Shown here in pieces: positions 46,292 to 57,800 of a DNA stretch of 64,000 bases. The notes under the pieces are model-generated. The model did not search any database. It was given only the letters and a program-made list of their open reading frames with translations, and was not told where the DNA came from. Position 1 is the stretch's first letter. Every line of letters starts with the position of its first letter. Source of the DNA: Amborella trichopoda (lineage: Eukaryota; Streptophyta; Magnoliopsida; Amborellales; Amborellaceae); assembly GCF_000471905.2 (NCBI RefSeq), contig NW_006496628.1, forward strand, positions 1,946,654 through 2,010,653, written 5' to 3'. The translations under genes were made by a program, and so were the position numbers.

Positions 46292-47671
46292 TGTAGACAC
46301 CTTATTTTAAATCTGGCAATTTCTATAGTTTCCTGAACCCTTAGGATCACACTTAACCTAATAAACCTAATTCCATAGTTCACACAACCTACCTTGTGAC
46401 CCATAACCAGTCTGCCTGCTCGAAACCTTGTAGAAACTATGTTTTGACCCAAATTTATATAAACGCCCTGTTTTACCAAAACAATCATTAAAAATAGTAA
46501 AAAAATCCGTTTTGACCCAAATTTTCTCTGAGAGCTTCACAATAGGCTGGGGAGCAATCCAAATTGAAAAAAATCAATTTGGACAAGTTTTGGTTTGGGT
46601 GACATGGGGCGTGCCGCCTAGGCGACACAAGGCGTGTCACCCAAGTCATCATACAATTGCACTGTTTTACCAAAAAAACATTAAAAATAGTAAAAAAATA
46701 TGTTTTGACCCAAATTTTCTCTAAGAGACTCACAAGAGGCTAAGGAACACACCATTAGTGAAAAATCTCAATTTGGACCAAAATTGGTATGTGCGACACG
46801 GGGCATGCCACCCAATTGACATAGGGCATGCCGCACAGGTGATAGAGTGTGCCGCTTAAGAGACACAGGGAGTGCCGTCTAGGTGACACGACCTGTGCCA
46901 CCCAGTTCCGACCAGCCCCAAATCAATTTTTGACTTTTTCAATTTACTTGGGCAGCATACCTCCTGTCGCCTGGGCGACACGACCCGTGCCGCACAAATT
47001 CGTGGCCCTCAAAATGTGCATCTTTGACTGAGGGATTGGATTGTTATGCGCGCATATCCTTCCCAACAAGCTTTGACCCCTATAAGTCCTATTTTCATAG
47101 TCATTTGGAGAGACGGAAAATACGATTGGAGATAGAGAGAGAAAAACCTAGGGAGACAAAGATGGAAAGCCTAGAGCTTCAGAGAGATGAGAAACCCTAA
47201 AGCTAGCATCCTAGAACTTCAACCCTAAAACTTGTGATAGCCTAGATCCATCTATAGAGCACAACCACCCTATACTAAAGGGACTTGCTAGCTAATATCA
47301 CGATCAGAGAGGCAAACGAAGACCGGTTTTGGTATGGGCCGGGCCTCAAAGGGCTCAGGCGTCCCGGGCCATCTGGCCCTGTTCGGTATCACTTTCTTCC
47401 TTCTTTTTTTATTCTTATTTCATTACTTTAATTTTATTTTGCTCTGTTTTGGTTAATTTGCTTAAAAATTGTATTTGGATATTTTCGAATCATGCCGTCC
47501 CAGCCACAAATCTGAGAGCATATCTGCTCGCTTTTTGGTAGATCTGGCATCAGATCTGAATTTGATCTGTCCCACTTTCTTTACCATTCTTTTATTGCAT
47601 GTTATATAGTTTAAGGTGTCAGATCCTAGAGACCTTCACCACCAGATGTGTACGATTTTTCATCATAAACA
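46292..47671 (+). repeat. 5' LTR of element B
   Basis: 1,380 bp, TGTAGACACC...CATAAACA. It contains GC-rich motif copies at 46600-46640 and 46790-46990. A TATAAGT box at 47081-47087 is followed by a purine-rich stretch and is a plausible core promoter; the 3' LTR has atataagg at the equivalent place (about 56701). Confidence 0.88.
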
Positions 47672-47672
47672 G

Positions 47673-47691
47673 TTTGGCGCCCTCCATGGGG
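47673..47691 (+). promoter_or_regulatory. Primer-binding site of element B
   Basis: TTTGGCGCCCTCCATGGGG one base inside the 5' LTR, matching the site of element A except at a few bases. Confidence 0.75.
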
Positions 47692-47799
47692 AATTTTGAG
47701 ATTGATCTAAATGCCAAATTACGAATTTTGTTCACTATTTTCATTGTTTTCAGTCCAAAAAGGGGCCAGAACCCGGCTGTGATAAGGACCCAAGGTTTC

Positions 47800-48960
47800 G
47801 GTGCTCCAAAACCAGTTTTCCTTGTGCGACATGAGGCGTGCCATCCTAGCGACGCAGGACGTGCGGCTCAAGCGACACGGGCCATGTCGCCAAGGTCCAA
47901 GGCGACATAGCCTCTTGTGCCCCCCGTGGCTCAAGCCAGATTTTTTTTGAAATTTTGCAGGCTGGTTCTTGGTACTCTCTTGTGACTGTCCACAAAATTT
48001 CAGAGAAAACTAAAATGTAAAACAATACCAAAGAAAAATATTTTACTGTTCTGTCTACACTATTATACTTTACTCAGTTTTAATTTATTTCATCATAAAT
48101 AATATTTTTTTCACACTTCTTTCAAGTTTAAAGTAGTCTTATTTCATCAAGATTAATAAGATAAAAATATAAAAATAAAATAAAAAAATAATTTTTTTTG
48201 AAGATCCTGTTTGCCTTGTGCACCATGAGGCGTGCCGCCCGGGCGACACGAGGCGTGCCGCCCGGGCGACACGAGGCGTGCCGCCCAGGCGACACAAGGC
48301 GGTCGCCTGGATTCAGGGTGACACGCCCTCTAGTGCCCCCTGTCGCCCAAGTCATTATTTTTTGAAATTTTGTAGGCTGAGTCTTGGGACTCTCTTGTGA
48401 CTGTCCACAAAATTTCTGAGCAAAATAAATTTTTTAAAAATACCAAAAATATATATTTTACTGTTATGTTTACACTGTTCTACTTTACTCTGTTTTAATT
48501 TATTTCATCATAAATAATTTTTTTTCATACCTCTTCCTGGTTTAAAGCAGTTTTATTTCATCTAGATTAACAAGATAAAAATATATAAAAATGAAATAAA
48601 TAATAATAAATTTTTTTTTGAGTGACAGTAGTAGTGTCACCCATCTTACGAGGGTGACACCACCCGTGTCGCCCAATTGCAAGTGTCCCAAAAAATTTCT
48701 AGGGCCCTACAGGCCCATTCCAGGGACTTTTGGCTCCCTGTTGACCAAGTTTTGATTTAAAATAATTTTTTTTAAAATATAAAAACAATATTTTGCTTCA
48801 GATAGGTCCTGTGTTGTTTCTGACTCTTATTTTATTTTTGTTTGTTAATTTTGATTGAAACCATGTTTTCCATACTTTCACCGTACTTAGTTTAACTGTA
48901 TTTCATCAAGGTTAAAAAATATAAAAAACAATTAAGAAATAAAAAAATAAATATACATCG
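47800..48960 (+). repeat. Three leader repeat units, each a GC-rich module plus AT-rich spacer (about 400 bp)
   Basis: The phrases 'gaaattttgcaggctg..tcttgg.actctcttgtgactgtcc', 'ttttaatttatttcatcataaat' and 'ttatttcatc.agattaa.aagataaaaat' recur at about 47945-48175 and 48358-48595, and in weaker form at 48700-48930. Each is preceded by a GC-rich block (47826-47925, 48222-48345, 48625-48680). Confidence 0.75.
48227..48295 (+). repeat. GC-rich 23-bp tandem repeat, near-palindromic
   Basis: Three copies at 48227, 48250 and 48273, each containing GTGCCGCCCGGGCGACAC (the third with one change). The core GCCCGGGC is a perfect palindrome, at 48237-48244 and 48260-48267. Variants occur in the LTRs and in element A. 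Confidence 0.9.
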
Positions 48961-49589
48961 AGGGCTGCTTGCATCCTTCCTAAACTATGTCCCATTCGAG
49001 TCACCCTTGACTCAGGCCACGCTCAACTTAGCACGGACCTTGCCTGGTCTCATTGTTCTAACTTTACCTTCTTAGGGGTCGCTTACCCCTCCATCTATAC
49101 TGTACTTTGAGCAAGTTTTGCCTTGAAGTGCGCATCGTTAAGAATGATCAATGCCGAATGCTCACTTATTTCCTTTTTTGTTTTGTGTGCATTGTGTGCT
49201 TGACTTTATTTTAATTGCATGCTTCGTTACACACTCCAGCACACACCGGATCGGGAGTGCTCGGGAAATCAGCAAACTAATATTTCAAAATGCTCAAAAT
49301 TCGCGTTAACGGCGTGAGGGAAACCTAGCTTTGAGAGTCAAGGCTATTGGGATTTGCGTAACTTTAACTGTGAGTGCCCCTCCGTAATCCTTTACCTCAA
49401 AGCAACTCCGCATATAGTAGGACCTGGTGGACATCCTTTAACAGGAGGCCAGAACGTATGTGGGGACCTATATCAACCTAGCCGCATTTCAATAGTTAAG
49501 AACCCACTCTGAAGCTAACCTATACTACTTGATCAAAAGTTTTCATGTGCTTGCTTGCTTATTTCTGGCTGGTTAATCATAGTCTCAGT

Positions 49590-50060
49590 CCGGACCCACT
49601 TTTGGTTCAAGCTGAATGCTCTGGGTCTAAGTCCAGGCTCTTACCCAGCTTAGCCCAGGTCCGAACCAGGTTTCTCCTTGGTTCGAACTAGGTTTCTCCT
49701 TGGTCCGAACCTAGGTCCCCCCTTGGTCCGAGCCGAAGGCTTGTTCCAAGTTCATCCTTGATCCAATCTGGGGCCATACCGGGGCTGATCATCAAAACTC
49801 TCTGGGTCCAAGTCCAGGCTTGTACTCAGCTTAGCTTAGGTCCAAACGAGGTTCACACTTAGGTCCAAACCTAAGCCCCCTCTTGGTCTTGTACCTAAAC
49901 CAACTTTGATCCAGTCCGGGTCCACACCCGGTCCGAGTTTCATAACCCTCTAGGTCCAAGTCTAGGCTTGCATCCAGCTCAGTTCAGGTTCAAACCAGGT
50001 GTGAACCTGGTCCGAACCCAGACCCACTCTTGGTCGGAGCCGAGGACCTATATAGTTTAG
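49590..50060 (+). repeat. Degenerate tandem repeat in element B leader (about 130 bp period)
   Basis: Same minisatellite as 3540-4200 of element A, opposite orientation. Phrases include 'ggtccgaaccaggtt', 'tgggtccaagtccaggctt' and 'cttgatccaatctggg'. Confidence 0.75.
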
Positions 50061-50573
50061 ATCTTAGTCTAGGTTCTAGCATAGGTCTAAGATTAGAGTT
50101 GCCTCTAGAGCTAGACTAGGCTTACCCCAGGTCAGGGTTCAAACCAAAACCCATTGAGTCTAACAGGTTTCATCCAGTCAAATACTAGCCTAGATCTTAG
50201 TTAGTGTTTTACTTTGAGAGACATAGTAGGTCTACCATGAGGCGTCGAGTCTAGATCTCACCAAGTCTAGATCCAGAGAACCTAGTCAGTCTGAGAGGTA
50301 CCGTCACAGTGCTCTCTTACAAATCATCCATAGCACTCGTGTCAGTGAGCCGACTCTCGAACCGCATGGAACCAAACCTAACCGTCCAAGCTACCTTCAA
50401 GTCACCCTTTAGAAGTTACGAGCTAATAGGCTAATAAGGTTCGTAATACCCTGAATAGTTAAGGGATCAGGTCAGGGGTAATCCTCCAAGACATAGGGGT
50501 TAACCTCAAATCCAGTCGGCACAACAAGAATAGGGCCCTGACACAAATCTCTGAGTCAGTCGATCTCAGTCGT

Positions 50574-51374
50574 ATGAACCCCGATGGTCATATAGCTGCC
50601 CAACATTCCAATCTTGGCAATCAGCCAGTTAGTGGGCAAGTGGGTTCACATACAACTAAGAAAGGTCTACCCGAGCAACCCGTCACTAGTAAATATCAGG
50701 GTTGTGATCTAACTCGATATAAAGACAATCTTAAAATGCATGCTTACTTTCAAGACCTGCTCAATAGAGGATTCACCATCCAGCGCACTCAGTCTAAGAA
50801 AGTCAGGTACAAAACTCAAGCCCTAGGCCAAGTCCAACATTTTGGCTCACACTAGGATAATCTTAGGGCTGTTAGTCTGCCAATCCAACCCATTACGGGT
50901 CAAGGTCTAATTCTAATTATCACTTGAGCCCAAGACTACTTTGAGGGTAGAGTCCCTCTGGCAGTAGTCATGGCATTCCTTCACTCTTTCAATCCAGTGT
51001 TGGGGCAAGAGAATACCCTAACCCTAGGGATAGATTATCTAACCAAGATTAGGGTCAGGCAGACCTAGCCGCCCAAGGTCAGAGGTCTAGTTGTCATAGC
51101 AGCTTGAGTCGTCCATTCCAATTAAGTGGTGATCCTATCCTGCAGGTCTCCTTGCATGGCCAAGCTACGCAACCTCCGAGTAATGGATATTGTTTGACCC
51201 AATTTGACTCAGGTGAGTCTACAAGCCGACAACCGACACATCAAGTTCAACACATTCCTCAGGCTCAGTCCTTGGGGCAACCCGTTATATGGGCCCAACA
51301 GCCGGTTCATACGAGTCACATACCACAAAATCAGGTTCAACAGACCACAACCAAGCCAGCTCATAGCTACAACA
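50574..51374 (+). pseudogene. Element B gag N-terminal region, Gln/Pro-rich
   Basis: Frames 50574-50855 and 51104-51451 encode Q-, S-, P- and H-rich sequence (QVQHIPQAQ, QNQVQQTTT). The second overlaps, in another frame, the methionine at 51375 that starts MAQFARINHLQDSLEKMGK. This matches the Q/P-rich part before the element A gag. There is no recognised fold. Confidence 0.5.
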
Positions 51375-52510
51375 ATGGCTCAATTCGCTCGTATAAATCA
51401 CCTCCAAGATTCTTTAGAGAAAATGGGAAAATGAGATTTCTCAACTCTTAAGGCTTATGTACAAGAAATTTTAGGAAATCTAGAAGATCTACAAGTGAGG
51501 TTTGTGATGCCACAGTTTAGAAACAAATTTTCAGAAAAAGAGGATCCTGAGGCACACATCAACGCCTACTTATTGATGGTCCATACACTGCGAGACCGAC
51601 CCAACCAACTTAAGGTCATGTTCTCTCATTACTTAAAAGAAGAACCCTTGATGTGGCACCGAAGATTCATGAAGGAGGACCCTCAAGCAATTCCTGATGA
51701 AATGTTCAAACACTTTTCCTCTCGTTATAGTGGAGGAAGGCCAAGACCTGTCGATGAGTTAACTTTCACCAAACAGAAGTCGAGCGAGTATCCTTCCCTG
51801 TTTATAACCAGATTCAGAGAGGCCGCTATGCGAGTCATTGAAACTCCACTCCCTGAAGTTGCGAAAGTAAGCATAACATTAGAGAACATGACTACAGAAT
51901 ATGTCACGTTCTTCAGTGTGGGGGTAGGCCCGTACTCATTTAATGAAATGCTTGAAAGAGTATCACGACATGAGCGAGCCAATGGAGATAAAGCCGCAGC
52001 CAAAAAACCTTCTCAAGAAGGAGAAGTGAACATGATCAAGAAAATCAACCCTTTCACAAACCATTCACAAGAATAGACTAAAATTCATTCTACCACATGG
52101 AGAATGCAGACTTCCACACTTAGGAATTCACTCTCATTGATGAGACTATGACCGATGTCATGAAGAAATTGCTTCACGCAAGGCTCATAGAATTACCGAT
52201 AACAGCCAAGATTGCTCCTTTCCATGGAGGTGATACATCTCGATGTTGTGATTGGCATCAAAACTATGCTCATAACACTGAAGAATGTCGAGCTTTCAGA
52301 CATAGAGTTCAAGATCTCATCGATAATGACATGATAAGTGTCAAAAAGGAAGATGTTGACAACAAAGAAGAATCAGAAACTCTAGATGTCCAGACAAAGG
52401 ATACTGATGTCATCTTGATTAACTCAGGAGAATCACAAGCTGTGCCCAAACCCGAAGAACATCCACAAAGTCCTTGGAGCACAAGAAGAAATCAACTTTT
52501 GAAAGTCTAA
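51375..52510 (+). pseudogene. gag: Element B gag (capsid and zinc-knuckle-like domain)
   Basis: MAQFARINHLQDSLEKMGK is followed by one stop. The frame then continues (TLKAYVQEILGN) into the 193-codon open frame 51495-52076: FVMPQFRNKFSEKEDPEAHI, DRPNQLKVMF, WHRRFMKEDP, DEMFKHFSSRY, DELTFTKQ, FITRFREAAMRV. The next frame, 52148-52510, holds C-C-D-W-H-x4-H-x4-C (about 52244-52288), a CCHC-like knuckle that would bind genomic RNA. Only a few lesions separate it from an intact gag, fewer than in A or C. Capsid assembly is the family role. Confidence 0.85.
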
Positions 52511-53756
52511 CAGATGAAGAACAAAATGAGCATAACCTCACCCAGGGGTTAATGACTAAAGATACTCAAGATCAAAGCAGTGAGGATGATCTTAGCTCCA
52601 AGACCATAATCGAATAAAAGGGTTTTGCATATGGAATTCCACTCCAAGATACACTCCCAAAAGTAGCACAAGAAATCCCCATCGTCAAGAGCCACAGTAG
52701 GGCATATAAACCTTTCAACCCGTACTTCCAAGTTAACACAATAAATGGTCCATATGTGTATGGCAACGAATCAAACTTGCAAGAGTAATATGAACTCGAG
52801 CATAAACTCAACCATGGTTTTAAAGCTATGGATTCCCAAGCCCATGACGCCAAAAAAAACCTTAATTCTTGGAAACCAACTCGTGAGGGGGCAAATGAGC
52901 AAGTGCTAAAAGGAAGCCCGTCACCTCAAAACCTTAACAACCCACCTAAGTGGGATCAATATGATGAGGACGATGTTTCAGAAATTGATGTGATCCAGAT
53001 CAACGAGAAGGGATCATCTTTCAAACAATGGGTCAACACCCCAAAGTCTCCCATTACGCTTCCAAATAAGGGGCCAACACCTCAAATATCAAAAGAGATC
53101 GAACTTTTGAAAATTCTAAGGGGCCCACCTGGGCCACCTTCACCAGACTTCCTCGCAAACCCACCTACATGGGATGAGGAGCCAAGCTTAAAATATTTAA
53201 TCGAGTCACCTCTTGAGGTGAACCCAGTTATAGATGATGTAGAAGCAAAGAGCCCAATTGGACTATTCCCAAAGGTTTGACATCTTTACTAGAGTTGATA
53301 GAGTTCGAACCTTTAGAAATTCTAAGGGGCTCACTTGGACCACCTTCACAAGATTTTTAGAATGATCCACCAATCTGGGATCAAGAATTGGATATTGAAA
53401 ATCCAACCATATTACCTCCTCAAGAGGCAGGCTCTCTAAAAGTCATTAATGACATGAGCACGACTTTGATAATCGGAGCACCACCATATCAAGAGAATTC
53501 ATCATGTGAAGAGCAAGTTCCCAATGGAATAGAAAGCCCTGCAGGGGAAACTCCGTCAAAATATTCAAGAGGGGCAAACTCCTCTCATGAAGAGGATACA
53601 ATAGGGGCAACTAATGACACTGAACGCTTCTCCGTTGATTCCCAACATGCCGTAAGTCTATCTAATACCAACTTAATCACTCTTATAGTGCGAGAGTCTC
53701 ATCTAAGCTTGAGCACTGAGCAGGAGCCTGCTACGGAGTTAACCTCCAAAAAGTAA
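52511..53756 (+). pseudogene. Element B gag extension with repeated PPGPP module
   Basis: The frame continues from gag with two or three stops (near 52616 and 52788) to an open stretch 52828-53280, then 53388-53756. Three modules are visible. At 52915-52960 PSPQNLNNPPKWDQ is a short form. At 53105-53180 EILRGPPGPPS-like KILRGPPGPPSPDFLANPPT precedes WDEE. At 53305-53390 EILRGSLGPPSQDF is followed by NDPPIWDQE. The chain is acidic and proline-rich, with no membrane segment and no known domain. Element C shares it. It could be a linker or late domain of a gag polyprotein, or a host-factor docking array. The function is unknown. Confidence 0.6.
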
Positions 53757-55991
53757 TTCGAAATTTGCAATGAAAAAGATTACCGAAAAGGAGTTGGGTG
53801 ATCACTCACCCCATGCAAATAACCAAATGAGGCATTCATGCCTTACACTTCGAAAGGCATTAACGTGTAATGTGTAACATGAAGTACTTTATTAATGGGA
53901 AAACCCTGATGAGCCTATCCGTCCATACAGAAGGCTACGGGATTTGGAAACTGAAAGTGATTTTTAATCCCAAAATCAAGGTTCAAGTGGAGCAGTTTAA
54001 AGGAAAAGTTCAACAAAAATTCAACAATCATCGTCAAAGAGATTTTGGATGCCAACCTAGGTCAAGGGAAATCAGAGGAAGACCGATATTAGAACCTCCC
54101 TGCCACTTGGAGGAGGAAAAGATGATCGAATTCTTACATGATCTTAAGGCGAATTGCTAAAAACAAAAATGGGCACCTTTGACTCTTCTTCCTCCTCCTC
54201 CTCTTCCTTTGTAATTGTTCTCTTCTTCTTCTTCTTCTTCAAAAAAAATAACAATAATTCCAATGGGCTGAAAATCCAAAAGGAACCCCAAGCGTTGGAA
54301 AAAAAACTGCCGGGCTGAAAACCCGAATGGGACCTTGAAGTGATAAAAAAAAAATTAAAATAAAAAAAAAGAAAAAGAAAAAAAAAAAATAAAAATAAAT
54401 AAATAACTATATATATATATCCGCTTGGCTGAAAATCCGAAAGGAACCCCAAGCCCAAGCGTTGGAAAAAAGGCTACTGGGCTGAACACCGGAAAGGGAC
54501 CCTGGGGCGACGAAAAAAAGAAGAAGTTCTCTTATTCCTTCTAATCTCTAAAGTCCTTTCGCTCTAAACATCTTCTTTCCTTACCCTGAGTCAAAGTGGT
54601 GTTAAAAGAAAAATCAATAAGCATTAGCCTGACGGAACGTTATTAAGGACCTAGATCATCTGAAACTTCGAAAGGTGGGTAGTGGAGGAACAAAATAAAA
54701 AATTCAAAGAGATTCTGAACATTCAGGGACGATATTCTGTATTTTCAAGACTCTGTTTCGCTCGAAACAACAGAGAACTCTCCTTAAATTGCAATATAAG
54801 AGCTGAGGTTAGAAGATAAAGAAATACTTGATGATTCCTCGTCTCGAAGATTCAAACAAGGACCTGATACGCTCACATAGGGTCCACCAAAGGGGTCACA
54901 AGTGGTTAAACTGTAAGGCCTACATTAAAAGAAACCCACCCCCCAACAGGGGCAGCAAAAAAAAATTAAAATGAATATAATAATAATAAAAACTCCACGG
55001 TTGTATGAGTATAAATGCTAACTACACCGTCCATCGTTGCATGACGTTAAACTGCCTAGAGGGTTCTATGGTTGCAAGAGCTAAAACTGCTAACCAACCT
55101 TGATCTTCGAAATTATCTTCATCTTTTCAAAATTTTTAGTATATGTTTGTATTTTAAATAACTTTAATTTCTTTGTTAAAATCGTAGCCTATCCCTTCTT
55201 CAGGTTCTATTTCAAATCTCCCCCTACTTTTAAAATTTCTAAAATGACTTTTAAGAAACGAAGGAGCTTGGACACCAGTATATGATGATCACCGTGTTGC
55301 CGTAATTACCGCGTTGCTGCCTCATCTCTCTCTTCGGATTTGGCCAGACAAGTCTCTTCCTCTAGAAAGCCTAAGGAAATCCTGAGGAAAATCAGAAAAA
55401 TGCAGGTTTGCATATTTGAAATTGAAGTTACGTGGCATGGCCAGAAAATTCAACTCAAGTTTCAAGATTGTGTAACTCACCAACATCTCACGTCGAAAAC
55501 CCTAGGAAGAAAAATGCCCTAGGTGGGTGAGCTCGGTGAGCGCAACGACTTGAAGGGATAGTTGGTGTGCCCTCTGACCACGGGACATCAGGAACAAATT
55601 TGTAATGTCTGCATTATCCTCTCTTTTCTTAAACTTATAGACAACCTTAGGAAACCAGAAGGAGAACAAAGAAGATGTCAGGGTTAAAAATTTTCGAACT
55701 GTAAAACCCCTGAAGTTAAGTGGCATGACAAAAAAATCCAACTCGAGTTTCAAGCTTGTGTAACTCATCGACATCTCACGCTGAAAGCCCTAGGAAGAAA
55801 AATGCCCTAGGTGGGTGAGCTCAATGAACGTATTGAATTGGAGGGATAGTTGGTGTGCCCTCTGACCATGTGACCTCAGGAATAAATCTTTGACGTTTAC
55901 CTGCCCCTCGAACGATAGGGAACACCAGAGTGTCTACTTCTTTGCCACTCACCTGTCCCTCGAAGGACAAGGAGTGCCAAAGAGGGGCAAC
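53757..55991 (+). other. Element B 3' tail and polypurine tract
   Basis: Noncoding. It starts with a block shared with element C (tgaaaaagattaccgaaaag, 53770). At 54265-54500 it has the repeated 'ctgaaaatccgaaaggaacccc' unit. A direct repeat of about 165 bp follows (55425-55590 and 55711-55880, 'tcaagtttcaagattgtgta', 'atgccctaggtgggtgagct'). The tract ccaaagaggggcaac directly precedes the 3' LTR. Confidence 0.7.
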
Positions 55992-57285
55992 TGTAGACAC
56001 CTCATTTAAATAGGGAAAATTCTATAGTTTCTTGAATCCTTAGGATCATATTTAACCTAGTAAAACCAAATCCATAGTTCACACAACCTACCTTGTGACT
56101 CAGAACCAGTCTGTCTACCTGAAACCATATAGAAACTCTGTTTTGACCCAGATTTTTATAAATGCCCTATTTACCAAACAAATAATTAAAAATAGTAAAA
56201 AAAATCCGTTTTGACCCAAATTTTCTCTGACAGCTTAATAAGAGGCTAAGGAAGAACTTAAATTGAAAAAATCAATTTGGACAAGGTTTGGTTTAGGCAA
56301 CACAGGGGGTGCTGCCCCAGTGACACAGGGCATGTTGCCCAAGTCATCCTACAATTGCCATGTTTTACCAAAAATATCATTAAAAATAGTAAAAAAATAT
56401 GTTTTGACCCAAAATTTTTTCGAGAGCTTCACAAGAGGCTGCGAAACATACTAGAAGTGAAAAATATCAATTTTGACCAAAATTGGTATGTACGACATGA
56501 GGCGTGCCACCCAAATGACATAGGGCGTGCCGCCCAGGCGACATGACTGTTGCCGCCCAGTTCCGACCAGCCCCAAATCAATTTTTGAATTTACTCGATA
56601 GGACCTGTGCTACACAAATCTGTGAACCTCAAAATGTGCATCTTTCACCGAGGGATTGGTTTGTTATGCGTGCATATCCTTCCCAACAAGCTTTGACCCA
56701 TATAAGGCCTCTTTTCATGGTCATTTGGAGGGACAGATAATACGATTGGAGATAGAGAGAGGAAAACCTAGGGCGATAGAGATGGAAACCCTAGAGCTTA
56801 AGAGAGATGAGAACTTGAGCTAGCCTCCTGAAACTTCAACCCTAAAACCTGAGATAGCCTAGAACCATCTATAGGGCACAACCACCTTATATTGAAGGGA
56901 CTTGCTGGCTAATATTCGGATCAGAGAGATAAAGAGGATCAGTTCTGATACGGGTGGGCCCTAAAGGGCTCGGGTATCCAGAGCCATCTGGCCCAGTTCG
57001 GTATCACTTTCTTCCTTCTTTTTTTATTCTTATTTCATTACTTCAATTTTATTTTGCTCTATTTTGGTTAAGTTTCATAAAAATCGTATTTTGGATATTT
57101 TTGAATCATGTTGGCCTTGCCACAGATCTAAGTGCAGATCTGCTCGCGTTTGGATAGATATGGCCTCAGATCTGAATTCGATTTGTCCCACTTTCTTTAC
57201 CATTCTTTTATTGCATTTTATTTAGTTTAAGGTGTCAGATTCGAAAGATCTTCACCACCATCTGTCAGATTTTTCATCATAAACA
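55992..57285 (+). repeat. 3' LTR of element B
   Basis: 1,294 bp, TGTAGACACC...CATAAACA, aligned with the 5' LTR but with deletions (for example in the GC-rich motif block near 56580). Followed by AGTAT. Confidence 0.88.
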
Positions 57286-57439
57286 AGTATGGTGCACGAT
57301 GGACCACACTCCCACAGAGTTCATGTTCTACTATATCAAATGTTTTATTATAATAACTCGTATGGCTTTTAATGACCACATAAGCCCAATCTCTCTCACT
57401 TGGCCTTTAAAGGCCTTACATTTTCTCTTCTTTACTTTC

Positions 57440-57790
57440 TCTCATCCCCATATCTCTTCCATGTCTTACAAAAACATTAGGGGCAATCTCTTTAGTTAGA
57501 GGATCTGCAATCATCAAATCTATGGATATGTAGCTAATCTCGATCTCTCTCAATCCCACCTCATTCCTCAGGTGATAGAAATATAGTTTAATATGCTTGG
57601 AGTTCTAGTGAAAACGAAGATGAAACACAAATTTCCATCGTATTGTCACAGAAAATTTGTATTACCTCACAACGTACGAGATGAAAGCCAAGCTGATTAA
57701 GAAACTTCTTAATCCATACGTAATATTTGGCCGCTAGACAGCATGCCACATATTCAGCTTCCATGAGGGATAATGCCACTATATCGTGTT
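57440..57790 (-). pseudogene. Copia element E RNase H
   Basis: The minus frame 57779-57588 has SLMEAEYVACCLAAKYYVWI and IFCDNTM, the EAEY and D(N) boxes of copia RNase H. Further down (about 57520-57440) DLMIADPLTKE and NVFVRHGRDMGM give the usual C-terminus. Frameshifts separate the pieces. RNase H would degrade the RNA strand during reverse transcription. Confidence 0.8.
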
Positions 57791-57800
57791 TCTTTGACTT

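Larger units (their letters stand above)
46292..57285 (+). mobile_element. Complete Ty3/gypsy element B with gag only, flanked by 5-bp TSD
   Basis: 10,994 bp. 5' LTR 46292-47671, primer site 47673-47691, leader 47700-50570, gag and extension 50574-53756, 3' tail 53760-55977, polypurine tract about 55978-55991, 3' LTR 55992-57285. Perfect target duplications AGTAT flank it at 46287-46291 and 57286-57290. No protease, RT, RNase H or integrase motif was found in any frame between gag and the 3' LTR. It lies inside copia element E, so it is younger than E. The LTRs are clearly alike but diverged by substitutions and indels, so the insertion is not very recent. Confidence 0.9.

Noticed and set aside
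48227..48295. CRISPR-like direct repeats
   Set aside because: Units are contiguous without unique spacers, and the host is a plant; it is a tandem repeat.
57280..57500. Plus-strand frame MDHTPTEFMFYY... as a gene
   Set aside because: Antisense to the end of the copia polyprotein and its untranslated region.
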